Part shown: in pieces, positions 1-12,455 of the stretch | Layout of the letters: each line of letters opens with the position of its first letter | Position numbering within the stretch: the first letter of the stretch is position 1 | From: Rhytidiadelphus loreus | Lineage: Eukaryota > Streptophyta > Bryopsida > Hypnales > Hylocomiaceae | Direction: 5' to 3' | Length of the DNA stretch: 64,000 nt | NCBI GenBank assembly: GCA_947034895.1 | Contig: OX344764.1 | Location: 7,626,001 to 7,690,000 of the forward strand | The notes under the pieces: model-generated | What the model saw: the letters and a program-made list of their open reading frames with translations, nothing else | What the model was told of the DNA's origin: nothing | Database searches by the model: none | Position numbers and translations under genes: made by a program

Positions 1-1953
1 TTGTCCTGGAAAAGGATAGAGTTAGCAAAGGGAAAGAAATACAGATTTAGTTCAATTGAAGAAACTGACATTTGACAGTAGATGAGTACCTGTAAGATGT
101 CTAGACAGATATTCCCGAATTGATCTACATTCGGGTGAAAACAAAGTGTGTCGAACTTCACCACAGGTGGCTTGAAAGGATAATCGGTGGGAAACTTGAG
201 AGTCAATTTGTATGATAAACCCTCGTAAACGGTGGCATTACTCCCTTTTATAGTCGCAATCCATGAAAATATGTTGTCACCCTCCGGAAATGCCGATATG
301 CCAGGATCTCCGCAAGTCTGTAGAATCAAAAAGCGGGTGTCGTATCATGAACTATTCGGGACTATCAGTCGCCAGCACGGCTCACACGGATGTCTATTAC
401 AATCGTAAGAATGAAGCAAGCATAAAATATCAGATGCGCGATTTCCTAGGTCACTTACATTCACCAGTACAAGGTCGATGCATCTCAATATACCAATTTC
501 TACTGTGGCTTTACTTCAGACGTAAGCAAATTCTACAAGTCAAACGCAAGACAGCAGTGCTCTCGCAAGACAGCAGTACTTTACAATAGTAAAGTACAAG
601 GAAGGAAAAGAAAATGTTGGCTTACCATAAGAGACATCAACTCAGATTGCAACCTGCAAAATACCACGAATTCCCAGGAAAATTAACTCAGAATCCCTTG
701 AGGCAATCATGCGACATGTTCAAAATCCACCTCTTCTCCTGCCTTAATAGGAGTTACCCGCCTAAAACCCCGTCCTCAGGTACACTCTCGTTGGTTCTTA
801 TCTGTTTCTCCAAATCAAACTTAATTACCATTCACAGAATACTTCGCTCTCAGATTTCCATTCATAACCCTCATAAAATCACGATCAGAAACGTAACAAT
901 ATCCTTATTGTCAGTTTCAACGTTAAACAAGCTACTGTTGGAATTATATGAATCAATATACTGTCCACTTTAGCGGCGGAGCTTCCAAAATGTGAGGTTG
1001 GATGAATCATCATACAGGCGTGCGAATCTTTAGAAAACCCATTGCAACAAGACCCGTTCGCCCAATGATGTCCTTGGGAGGCCGAGACTAAAATAAAATC
1101 TGAAAACTGATTTCTACCACTCTCCAAATCATGCTCATCCATTTCATAATTTCAGTCAGTGAAGAGTTAACTTTTGCTCTCAGAGTTGCATTCAACACTC
1201 TCAAGTAATATATAAACTGAAATGTATCGATACATTTCATCGAAAATGAGCTGCTATCGGAACAATGAGTCAATAGAACTTTCATATCGGAAAAAGAGCA
1301 TATTTCACTCATCCAAAATGGATTGAGGTATTCTATAGGCGAGAGAATCATGAGAAAAAACAATTCCAAAAATCCATAGCCCACTAACTGTTGCCCTCGG
1401 GATTTCCGAGATTGAAAAATAGCTCTCAAGATTAAAACTACTGCTGAATCTCGACAGAGACAAAAGATCAACAAGTAGGCGAAGGGATTACCACCCCTGA
1501 TAATAGAATCACTATCCACGGGAATGACTATCAAAAAATTACGATCTCAAGAACATCAATATCCTTATTTCAGTCTTCAGTTGATGTCGTCAAACTACGA
1601 ACCAATAGAGCCTCCACGTTGTCGGCAAGGCAAATTTTACTCATCCAAAACGGAAGGTTAGATGAGCTCCTCTTCAGGAGAGAGAATCGAAAGAAGATTC
1701 ATCGAAAAACAAGACTTCCTTCACTCAGTGCAGAACTCGAGAAAACCAAGACAAACAAAAAAACACAAAAAAAATCTCGAAAACTAATACAACAATTGAA
1801 ACTCGGCACTGTCAAAAATGAAGAGAGTAGGCACCTCCGAGAAACCGAGTGACTATCCACAAGCTGCGATGCGGGCTTCGGCAACTTCCCAGTGGCGGGC
1901 TGCACAATGCTGCTGCTGTGCTGCTGTACATCCTGAGGCAAGTTTCCAGTCAT
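1..1953 (-). CDS. UBC19: Ubiquitin-conjugating enzyme E2 C (UBC19/UBC20 type), 3' end off window
   Basis: This is the E2 that works with the anaphase-promoting complex to ubiquitinate mitotic cyclins. I assembled exons from the minus strand: 1953-1835 (ATG at 1953), 653-626, 317-90 and the first 5 nt of another at 5-1. All introns are GT..AG and phases agree (2, 0, 0). The N-terminus is a variable tail of about 35 residues, then VDSHSVSRR joined to LQSELMSLM, the typical E2-C helix 1. The UBC fold follows, with HPN at about residues 110-112 and the catalytic Cys at about 120 in GNICLDIL. Only about 126 residues are visible; the C-terminal helices lie beyond the left edge. Exon 2 is only 28 bp, and intron 1 is about 1.2 kb. 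The family is certain from the UBC core; the E2-C subclass rests on the N-terminal tail and the DPGISAFPEGDNIF stretch. The symbol is by family resemblance, not proven orthology. Confidence 0.88.
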
Positions 1954-2570
1954 GGTTCACGAATCCAAACACACAGCAATCAAATCACTCTCTTCTTCCT
2001 CGATCGGACCGCCCGGAACGGAGAAGTGCAGCAATCCCACGCTTGGGTCGCTTGCGGACACAATTAGCGTCGGGGGGAGAGGAAGAGACAATTGGAGATT
2101 CCGAGAAGCGGCTAAATCTAGAAACCCGACGCTTCGAAGACGATCATGTAGCAAACAAAACGCAAACAAAACGTAAATCGAATTGGAAATCACAATGTAA
2201 GCGTATTGTATCCGGAATGCGGGATTTGAAGCAGCGAGCGGGGTGAAGGGGCGGAGCGCGAGGCGAGACTGCCCGGGAAGATCGCTGGAAGCGTGGAGGG
2301 AAACGACGGGGGTTGCCATTGGTCTGGACGGGTGCAATTCCGTGTTGGCAGGGGTGAATGCTGAGATGGCGGATGATGTGGAGGGGTTGGTGGGAACAGA
2401 GTAGGGGAACCGAGTGGGGTACGCGAGAACGGGACGGCCGTTTATAATATGACTGTTATTTTGGGCGCAGGTTTTTGAATTCTGGAAAGGGCCGTTTCTC
2501 TGATAAAAGGGCGCCAGGGCGGCCAGGATGAGGACTGAGGGCCAATCAGGTTCGTAAGTTTTTAGGTTAA
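1954..2570 (-). promoter_or_regulatory. GC-rich promoter/5' region of the E2-C gene with MSA-like cores
   Basis: This stretch is much richer in G+C than the flanking DNA and lies directly upstream of the E2-C start codon. It contains AACGG cores, the heart of the plant mitosis-specific activator element bound by three-repeat MYBs, at 2428-2432 (plus), 2438-2442 (minus) and 2492-2496 (minus). A TATAAA on the minus strand lies at 2441-2446. MSA elements are known upstream of G2/M genes, which suits an APC/C E2. A five-base core is weak evidence alone. Open frames here do not resemble a protein family. Confidence 0.4.
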
Positions 2571-5500
2571 TTATTTGAATATTTATGTTATTTATCTCAA
2601 TTCCATCCAAATAGTTATAAAGAAAGGGTATCTCTTAAAGATACCAAACATTAGTTTGGATGCATGCAAAATTACTTTGGGACAAATCAAAACTTTGCCT
2701 ACAATTATACTAGTCATCATCCGAAATGTGGGCGTTAGAGCACTTAGGATTTACATCCTAAAGGATCACGGCACATTTCGGGCAAAATTTTTACTTTTTA
2801 GGACAACGAAAAAAAATGCCTCAAATGATATCATAATATGTACTACAGTCATACAAATTTGTACTAAACTACTACTAGAATGTATGGAAAAAAATTTGAA
2901 ATTGTTTCACATAGAAATGTTTAAGAGCTGAAATAAGAATTTACAAATAATTTGATGAATGAAAAAACAAAATTATGAGTGTTTGGTATATGTTTGTACT
3001 AGTATTCATTTATTGTTTACAATTTGACCATCTTAGTTTTAGGTGATCAAAGGTCTTAGAAGCTAAAATCTTTTTGGTTTATGTCTCTTTGTTCATACAC
3101 TAGAGGTTTGTATTTTGAAACTATCAAATTTGACTACAAGTTTATCCTCATACTATATTATACAATACATGTGAATAAAAAATCATATTTCATTATATAA
3201 TGAGAATTTTACAATTAATTATAAGGAGTGTGTATATATAGTTGAGCATTTGTACAGTGACTCCAAAAACTGAGTCTATGCTTTGTTCAATTTCACTCTG
3301 TCTGTCATACATTGAAAAGAAGTAGACAGAATCCAAATGAGCAAACATAAGTGTTGTAGTATCCTTTGTGCACTACAATCCTAAATATTTTTGAAGTCAA
3401 AAGCAATTACGGTTTGGAAGTAAATGAATTCCAAAGGTAACCACCCTATAGACTCAATTTTTGTAGCGGGGTTCATAATCACTCTAGAAATTGCCCATGC
3501 TTCTTTTTTTAGCCTCGATGACTTGAATACTCTATTACATGTTGTTGAATACCATTTAAGACCCAACTCCATTGGTATTGTAAAAAGTGGACCTACACAT
3601 GCTTCAAAAAAGTTATATAGAGAGAAAAATATAGATAATATTAATTTGAATGGAATTTGAAGATTCTCAATGATACAAAGACTTGAGATTTCATTTACTA
3701 TCATATATGATCTATAGGTTGCAATTTGAACTATTGTTGCATCTATTTTGACTAGATTTAAAAATATTTTTCCTAATATACAATCAATACAAATTATTTT
3801 AATTTGAAATTTAGCCACCAAAACAATTATTTTCACTGCAATCTTCTTGAATTCAACATATTAGTTTATAAAGGTTGTACTTAGTACATTTGACTGGATT
3901 ATAGGTGATTTAATATGATATAACAACAACAAAGTGATACAAGAAATTTAAGTTATTTGCAATAAATGCTCTTAATTGAAACCTAAAAATTTACAAATTA
4001 ACAAAATGCATATATTTAGTATGTTATAGAATAAAAAACATACCCATGACAAAGTATTGACAAATGCATTTTATAAAATAGAAATAAGACATATTGTCAA
4101 AAATCTTGTTGTTATCATATCATATTAAATCACTTAAAATCCAATCAAACGTAAATTATAAAATTGAAAAATGCTAATCCCAATGGTTGTAATGTTTTAA
4201 TAAACAATATACAACTAATGTTTTTATTTTTTTACAAAAATATTTAAAATTGAATTAAATAAAGGACTTCAAAGTTTATTTTAGAGTAGAGATTCCATAA
4301 CTACCCACAAACTAACCCAAACTAAAATTCCTCATAACTTTTGACTCATTGATCAAAATGGAATAATTAAAAGCTTACCACATATATAAAAATCTAAAGA
4401 ATCAATTTCAAATTTTCATTTTTTTTAAAAGTGATTTTCGAAGAAGTTTTTTTTCCTGCCCGGATTGCTAAGGCTGCCCACTAAACACTAAAAATTACAT
4501 ATCATGCAATAACTTTTAAACCATGTAAGGTAAACCAGCCCATGACAAGCAACCTATCTAATACATACACCTACTAAACCCCTCCATTACAGTCCATTTC
4601 AGATTTTTGCTGCTACGACTTAATTAGGTTGGTTAGAGGCCCACATTAGTACATTAGCTGATTGTGATAGAATTAGTAATGACTGTCATAGGACACTTAT
4701 ACATTGTGAGTATAAACTTATCATAAAGAGTTGTTTATTTATTCCTTTATGTGATGGCCACATTAAAAAATCTTGTGGTTGTGTTAGGAAATTTGAAGAC
4801 TGCATTAGGTGGTAAAATGACCATCATGAAGACATATTTTGTTGATTTCAGGTAGTCTATAGACTATTTTGGAAAAATACTTAAAAAATTCATAACAAAT
4901 TCTTACTTTTTCCAAAAACTAAAATTTTAACTGCTTCTCTCATTTCTCAAAGTTGTCTCTGCATAGACAAAAATCTGATTTTATTTTGCTAATGGTAACA
5001 TACCAAATCAGTCATTCTGCCTGTGATGAGCTAGTTTACCTTAGTCAAAAGTTATGAAAATTGTTGGGCCTTAAAGCTACTCCTCATCCCATGTTGTGTG
5101 AAATTTTCAAAGAAAAGGAAGAAAAATTCCACCTGTAGTAAGCTGCCCCAAATCGCTCGGGGGGTGCACTTAGTTCTACTATAATTAACCATGTGCAAAC
5201 AAGTGGTTTCTAATAAACTATAATTTCAACCTAAAATTTTGAACACTGTTTAATAATGACTATAGCTTTCTATTGCCAAAATTTTCAACTCAAAGAAATT
5301 ATGAAATAATTTCTAGAAGAGGTTGAAAATGAACTAAAATGGCATGTTTTCTCACATGTTTTTCAACTCAAATAATTATAGAGGACACATTTAGATGACC
5401 ATTGAGTCAATATTCAACTCAAAATGAGCTTTCAATAATGAGTTATTTTTAGGAATTTTTTGTTCATTTTTTAGACAATTTTTTCTTATATAATATAGGG

Positions 5501-7040
5501 GTGTGAAAGTTATTTTTCAATTCTACAATGTATCTTTTTACTTCAAAAATTTGTAACTAATTATTATTAACAAATAAAAATATCAATAATTCAAAACATA
5601 AACTTTCAAAGTAGGAAAATCTATTCATATTTTTTTAATTTTGTTTTATTTAAAATTCAAAAAGTATATAGGGGGTCCAAAGTTTTGTTGGCATGTAGTT
5701 TCTAATGGACACTCTAAATGACCCCCCGAGCAAAATTGCTATGTTGCTAAAAAATGTTGTTTTGACGTTTAGGGGTTAAAGGGTTTAAGCATCAGAGATT
5801 TTCAATTCACAATGCAATTTGAAATTAATGTGAATTTAAATACATTTTTAAAGTCTATCCAAAATATTTACTATATTGCAAAAATGTATAAAACAAACTT
5901 CATTAATAACAATGCAGATACTTTTTGATTTTTTTAATATAATGGTACATAACGGCAATGACTTTATTTTTCATGTTTGTATTATTCAAATACATTTTTA
6001 TTATTTTATAATTCACCCTAATGTTAAAATCTTAGATAACGATTTAATTATTTAAAAACACGTATTTCCAATTTTTTCGGTTTTTGGATTGTACATTTTA
6101 CGCACATTATGGGTGTCAAATTGCCTTAAATTTTTTTATAGAAGTTATAAATTAGCTATAAATCTAAAGGGTTCTCTAAGAGTATATTTTGTTGCAAATC
6201 ATTGCTACTCAAACATTTCATACATGATAATGGTATATATAGCACATAGTATTTATATACATTTCTTGATGGAAATTGGTATATGTAGTAGTATTTGCAA
6301 TTGTTCAATTCTCAAAGGACCTTTTAGGCTCGAACAAAGTTAAAAGTAGTGCTATTTGTTGAGTGATTTAATACATTTCACATCAACAAAATTAATGACA
6401 ACTTGTAATTACTACCAAAGACATTCATAAGTCATCGGTGAATAATATTTTGCACATTCAAGTCATACTTATTATATACTTTGTAGTTACTAGTATACCT
6501 TTTGTTGTTGCCACAATTAAAAGAGAAGTAAAGTTAACTTTCTAATTTTTTTACTCATAAAACTTTGAAATTCAATATCTTTTTTGTTGTAGATCCAAAT
6601 GTCTTGAAACAAAACCTATGCACCTCTCCTCATAAAGAGCTTTTTGACAATACCAAGCATGCAATCGAGGGATGCATAGTTTGGGAGATCTCACCATAAC
6701 AAACAAAACAAACAAACATTGTAACTTCAAGTATGGACTTTACTTGAATTTTTTCATAGTTGAGATTCAACTTTTCTATAAGGCCGTGAGTTCCCTTGAG
6801 TTCTTGAACTTTAAAAACCTTTAAAATTATTAAAATTATAAAATTATAAAATATTTTAAAAATTAATTTTTAAATGTTATTTAACATGGCAATTGCTTTG
6901 CCACATCAAACTATTGTTGTATGAGTCAAGCTTAGCCAATATAATCGTACACATTGTAGGATTTTCATTTTTTACTTGTATGAATTGTTTGGTATATGAT
7001 GCCTATATATGTATTGTTTGTATAGCAACGACGCTAGTTT
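2571..7040. other. Gene-free AT-rich intergenic DNA
   Basis: Very AT-rich sequence with no recognisable coding region on either strand. Short open frames (for example near 3381-3836) have no motifs and biased low-complexity composition. It looks like old, decayed transposon DNA, but I could not assign a family or find termini. Confidence 0.6.
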
Positions 7041-7100
7041 GTGAGCCTAAAAGCATGAGCTTAGGAGCTGTGAGCGTACATTTTGTGAGCCTAGAGCATC
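7041..7100 (+). repeat. Left arm of inverted repeat flanking the 7.4-9.3 kb array
   Basis: A GTGAGCCT...AGGAGCTGTGAGC...GTGAGCCT block. Its reverse complement recurs, with a small gap, at 9515-9561. The two arms enclose the palindromic tandem array, suggesting a single composite element. Confidence 0.5.
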
Positions 7101-7399
7101 AATTGAAAAAAACTTGAAATTTTTGCAACCAACAAAGAAAAAATGAAGACATTTCGACATTTTGATTTTTATCCCTATGACCGTGGACCTATGACCGTGG
7201 GGCCTTGCTGGCATATGTACCGTGCTTGGCTTGGCACGTTGACAGACAATAACTTTAATCCACCTCGAGGCCTATTTTTGTTCTTCTTGTGAAAATGTTT
7301 GTTCATGGTCAAGCTTTTGAAAAAATTCCAAGGGAAAACAAATATTTTGGACAATTGATAGAGGGCTCATGTAGTAAACACCATCTCGTAAAAACGAGA

Positions 7400-7849
7400 A
7401 ATTTTTTAGAATGTTTTACCCCCCAAACCTCCAAAGGGACTTTTTAGTGCCTAAAGTTTTTTTTGGAGGTGATGGAGTTGTGACACATTCACACATTCAA
7501 AAAGAAAATTTGAAAATTATAAAAAAGAAAGTGCTTTCAAAGTCCCCTCCTCCAAAATTTGCAAGAGGATTCTTGAGATGGCGAAGTCGTGGAAACAAAC
7601 AAATAATAATTTTTTTTTAGTTTTTAATTTTTAATTTTGAGAGTACGAAACTCCAAATTCTATAAGGAGTCCTTCGGTAATAAAATAGGGTTTTAAGGGG
7701 TTACAAAGTTGTGATAAAGGATAAATAAATAAAAATAAAATATTTTAATTATTCTTTTTTTTAAGAGTCCCAAACCCAAAACCCCACAAGGGATTTCTTG
7801 ATACTAAAAGGGATATCTTTGGGTGATTAAGTTGTAGAAAAAATACAAT

Positions 7850-7881
<32 letters not shown>

Positions 7882-9330
7882 GTTTAAATTTTTTTGAGAG
7901 TCCTAAATTTTCAACTCCACAAGAGGTCTCTTCAAACCAAGAAGGGTTTCTTGGGGTGACAAAGTCTCAAAAAAAAACTTAAGAGAAAAAGATTTTATTT
8001 ATTTTTCTAAATTTAATTTAAAAAGAAATGAAAGTCCCCAAACTCCAAACCTTGCCAGGGGTCTCTCGTTACCGAGAGTGGTTTTTTGAGATGACAAAGT
8101 TGCAAAAAAAAATTTGAAAAAAAAAAAAAAAAAAAAAAAAAATATTTTTAATTGAAAGTCTCAAACCCCCAAATCCAGCCAAGGGTCTCTCTGTATCGAG
8201 AGGGTTTTTTGAGGTGGCAATTTTGCCAAAAAAAATTGAAAAAAAATAAAAACTTGGTTGAAAAATCCAAACTCCAAACCTTGCTAACGGTCTCTCTGTA
8301 CCGAGAGGGTTTTGGGGGGGTGATGAAGTCGCAAAAGAAATTCAATGATTTTCAATAATTTTAAAAAATCTCTTTTTTTATTATTTTCCCCTGAGATTCT
8401 CAATCCCCAAACTCTGCAAGGGGTTTCTCGGTACCAAGAGACCCTTGACAAGGTTTGAAGTTTGGAACTTTCAACCCAAAATGAGTATTTTTTTTTTTTT
8501 TTAAATTTTTTGTCGCGATTTTGTTACCCTCCAAAACCCCTCTCGGTACAGAGACGTCTAGTAGGGTTTGGGGTTTAGGACTTCCAACCAAAATTTTAAA
8601 ATTAAAAAAAAAAATTTAATTTATTTCTTAAATTCAACTTTGTCACCTCAAAAAAAAACTCTCGGTACAGAGAGACGCCTTGTGGGTTTGGGTGTTTGGG
8701 ACTTTTACAAAAAAACAAAACAAAAACAAATCAACACTTTTTTTTTAATTTTTTAATTTTTTTGCAACTTTCAGAAGTTTGGAGTTTGGGACTTTCAACA
8801 AGCAAAAAAAATAAAAAATAAAAAATAATTATTATTTAATTTGAGGGTCACAAACCCTAACACATGGAATAGATATCTCGGTACCGAAAGGGGTACGAGG
8901 GTGCCAAAGTCGGAGAAAAATTAATTATTATATATTTTTTTTTTTATTATTTTAAATTCTTTTTTGAGAGTGTCAAATCTGAAAGTCTCCAATAGTTCCT
9001 TCGGTACCAAGATAAGTTTGTAGAGGTAATGAAGTCAGGAAAAAATTGAAAATATTTTTGAAAAAAAATTGAAAAAAAATATTTGAAAAAATATTTTTGA
9101 GTCCCACACTCTGAAATCTATGAGGAATCTCTCGGTACCGAGAGGGGTTTCTAGATGTGACAAAGTGATGGAAAAGAAATTTGAAAAATAAAAATAAAAA
9201 TTTTGAGAGCTTCAAATCCAAGGGACCACTAGATATCAAGAGGGGTTTCTAGGGTGATGGAGTTGTGAAATAATAATATTAGTATTAATAAAAATAATAG
9301 ATTTTTTTTTTTAAAATTTGAATTTTTTTG
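7400..9330. repeat. Degenerate tandem array with CTCTCGGTACCGAGAG palindromes
   Basis: About a dozen diverged units of roughly 110-170 bp. Each has an AGTCCCAAACTCCAAA-like segment, then a palindrome near CTCTCGGTACCGAGAG (for example about 8065, 8190, 8295, 8425, 8545, 8660, 8875, 9000 and 9130), then a GGGTTTTTTGAGGTGACAAAGT-like segment and a long A or T run. From about 7.4 to 8.36 kb the units read in one direction; about 8.40 to 8.80 kb they are inverted; after about 8.84 kb they return to the first orientation. Homopolymer runs occur at about 7852-7880 (T) and 8107-8143 (A). Nothing here codes for protein. Confidence 0.75.
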
Positions 9331-9514
9331 AAAGTTCCAAATCCTTGACCTTTCAAAAAATCTCTTAATATATATAATATTCCTTGTTGTATTTTGTTAT
9401 CAAGAATTTTCCATTTCCATAATTTTTTTCAAGATCAGCCTCCAAAACACCCTCATTCTAATCCATGGTAATAGGTCCTAATCCAAAAAATTCCCTTCCA
9501 AAAATTCTAAAATC

Positions 9515-9561
9515 AGAGGCTCACAGGCTCACAGCTCTTGGGCTCCTACTCCAAGGCTCAC
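9515..9561 (-). repeat. Right arm of inverted repeat flanking the palindromic array
   Basis: Reverse complement of the block at 7041-7100, sharing GTGAGCCT, AGAGCTGTGAGC and a second GTGAGCCT with a deletion of several bases between them. Confidence 0.5.
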
Positions 9562-11929
9562 AAAATAGCACCCCCAGTTTGTTTAGGTTGTGTTCAACAA
9601 TAGTCAGAGTAATTAATCTTGAAATTGCTTATAAATTATTGAATTACAATAGAAACATGTTTAAATGCCTCAAATTTTAGTTTTAACTCCCATAGGAGTT
9701 AAAAAAATGGGCAAAGAGTAGAAGTAGAGAAGAAATAGGAGCATATCTATTGTGAAATAATAGATAAATAGCCCTCCAAATATAAAATATCAACACACAT
9801 ATATAGTTTACAAAATACAATGAAGTACTTGAGACAAAATCATAAGTACCAAAGCAAATCCAGCGTATAGTACACTTGATTATTGCAACAATCCATTGCT
9901 ATTTTTTAATTGGTGTGAACTTAGAATTTTAGATTACTATATCATTAAATGCAAATTAAGAAAATCCCATTGTTTCTTTAAGGGACAAAATGAAAGTTTG
10001 GTTATGTTCCTTTTGATCTCAATTTTTGGCATAGTTTTTAAAACTTTTATTTCAAATAGAAAAACAAATCAACTTTTTGGAAATGCAATTTTATTTCATT
10101 TGATTCCTAGGAGCAAAAGTTACACCATGTAAAATAAATTAAAAAAAATAATTAATGTTGATCAATAATAAAATATATTATAAAAATTTGAAATAATTAA
10201 AAAAATAAATTCCCATAGGTTATTTTTTTTGGTACCTAGAAAAGGTAGATTCATTCTATTTGAATTAGTGATGTGATAGTCATGAAGCATCTTGCATGCA
10301 ATTATTACATCCTCATGAGAGAATAATTGAGAGAATAATGTATCAAATTCTATTTAAAAATAAGAAATGTTTCACAAGATCTTATCATTGGGAACTTAGG
10401 ATTAGTGTATTTCCATTCCATCTTAGAGCTATTAACAATTTAGATTTTTTTGTTATTTCAAACCTACTTCTACTTAATAATTTTTTAAAGAACAATTTTT
10501 TTTTCTATATTTTCAATTCACTTCTTTAATTTAATTTTTTTTTAAATCAAACTCTATAGTGCAAAAAGTTATAAGTTAAGAAGATTCTAAATCTAAGTAT
10601 CTAGTCACACAAGTTTTGAAAAATTCATTTTCTATTTTAAAAATGCAAATATCTTGCAATTTAAGGTGGCAAAGTTTCTAAAATTTCTTCCACTCATTTT
10701 TATACTAGTCTTATCCTATAGTTAAATAAGCCCCCCAAAAAATTAAATAATGTTTTTCCGCTCTTTGCAATAGAATTGGTTCATTGATTGGTTGTTGACT
10801 TGTTGAAGACAAAAAGGCCTTGTAATTTAGCCAAAGCTACTGTAAGTTGATTTCAAAAAAAGCTTTAAGTTATGATTTTCTCTTTGTTCTACCTTCCAAT
10901 TGATCAAGTGAACTAAGGTTTGAGGTATGTGCACCCATTATCATCACTCTTCAAAACGTGGCATCTACATTTGGATCAAAAAGCAACACAAAACCCTAGA
11001 TATTAATGACACAAGATGTACACATTCAATACATTAGAGTTTAGGAGAACCTAATGTCAATTTTTGGTACACTTAGAAATAATACTTTGAAACTTCAAAC
11101 CTTATTCTTATATTGTCCAAATAATGTATGCTAAAGTGCATTAGAATCCTCTTTTATTAGCTCATAAGATCCTAACCTTGAATAAAAATGATTTGTGTTT
11201 TATTACATTAAGCATGCTCAAATGCTATTAGTGTCAATTATGAATGCATTTATTTAGCTAGGCAAGAGCAAATTTTCCTTTTTACGCACATCATAGATTT
11301 TTTTATAATGTGTGAGAGCACTCGCACCATCACATGCCAAGAGTCTGACCTGTCCCAAACTTGAATGACAAATCCTATGAGCCCTCCCAAATATTTTGAA
11401 GGCACTCAATCCTAATGAGTCAAGCAAAGGCTCTTGAAATTACTATTCATTTTAACCTTTAAAGAACATTTTGGGCCCAAAGGACATGCTATCTAGAGAA
11501 TAACAAGAATTGTGGGACCTTGTATCAACAATTCTTTTTTAAATTGTTGCATTTTTCTCATCCTAGAACTCTAGGAGGCATGGAATGAAGTTTTCCTTCA
11601 TTCGAATTGTGATCATTGTAAGGAGAGCAATCTTCATTGGCTTGTGCGGAAGAAGAGCCACTTCTTTCCCAACATGGCATGAGGGAGAACGCTTGACATA
11701 GTTTTCTTGAACCTTGTTTGCAAATTAAGCAGATTTTCATTGGATTTTGTTTTTAGGCTGGCCTCAGATAGGCAATTCATCTTTTTGTGTTGCCATTGGA
11801 AGTTGGAGTTATAGTGATACAAGACTTTGCTACAACAATTCGGGACCTTGCAACTTTGTTTCCTGCTTGGTTCTCTAGATTGCTAGAAAATCCGCAACTC
11901 TTGCTTGTCCGTTTAAAAAACACTCTCCC
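9562..11929. other. AT-rich intergenic DNA, no gene seen
   Basis: No coding region is recognisable on either strand. The segment 10955-11170 is related to part of aquaporin intron 2; otherwise only AT-rich unclassified sequence is seen. Confidence 0.55.
10955..11170 (+). repeat. Dispersed repeat fragment, copy 1
   Basis: Shares an ordered series of matching blocks with 21040-21250 in the aquaporin gene: ACATTTGGA, GATGTAC, TTTTTGGTACAC, TGTCCAA.TAATG and TAAAGTGCATT. The copies are diverged, so this is an old transposon family whose class I cannot name. Confidence 0.55.
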
Positions 11930-12455
11930 CCCCAAGGAACAAAATGTCCTTTAACTCTTAAACATCGATACAAACATTTGGGGTCAGATGGTTGACAAGG
12001 AATCCTTCTAGTAGGACAAAAATGCAACTATTCATCTTCGGAACTTTGTTGTGAAAAGGGGAGGTCTTCTACAATAGTTTGACTTCCAATGAGTGCTTTT
12101 GCTATTTTTTAAACCAATGATTTTCTCAATAATGAAAAACAATGATTTCCAAGGTCACCTATTTGTCCTTTAACCCTTAAACAATGTTGCGGCCATTTTT
12201 TGGCCAATGAATGACAAAGAATCTTCATGTATAGGACAAGAGTGTAATTGTTCATCCTTGGAATTTTGTAGAAAAAGAAGAGATCATGTAGAGCAATTTG
12301 ACTTCCAATGAGTATTGTTTTTTTAACCCTTGAATGCCAGGTTGGTCACAGTGGAAATCACCTATTTTGTCACCGCATGAATTGTTGGCTTAAAAGAAAT
12401 GAAAAAAATACTCATTAGAAGACAAACTATTGTAGATGATCCTCGGGGGGATCAC
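11930..12455 (+). repeat. Left duplicated arm of a large inverted-repeat element
   Basis: Two diverged tandem units begin near 11940 and 12168, each with CCTTTAAC.CTTAAAC, a 'GACAA(G/A)GAATC' block, 'TAGGACA', 'TTCATC' and 'TTTGACTTCCAATGAGT'. Their reverse complements form a second pair at 14205-14890, so the arms face each other across about 1.75 kb of AT-rich sequence. Confidence 0.6.

Noticed and set aside
1957..2610. A 217-codon minus-strand open frame upstream of the E2-C gene
   Set aside because: It overlaps the GC-rich promoter, has no family motif, and its length is explained by high G+C content.
7852..8143. Long T and A homopolymers as retroposon tails
   Set aside because: They recur as part of each tandem unit and are not at the end of any recognisable retroposon.
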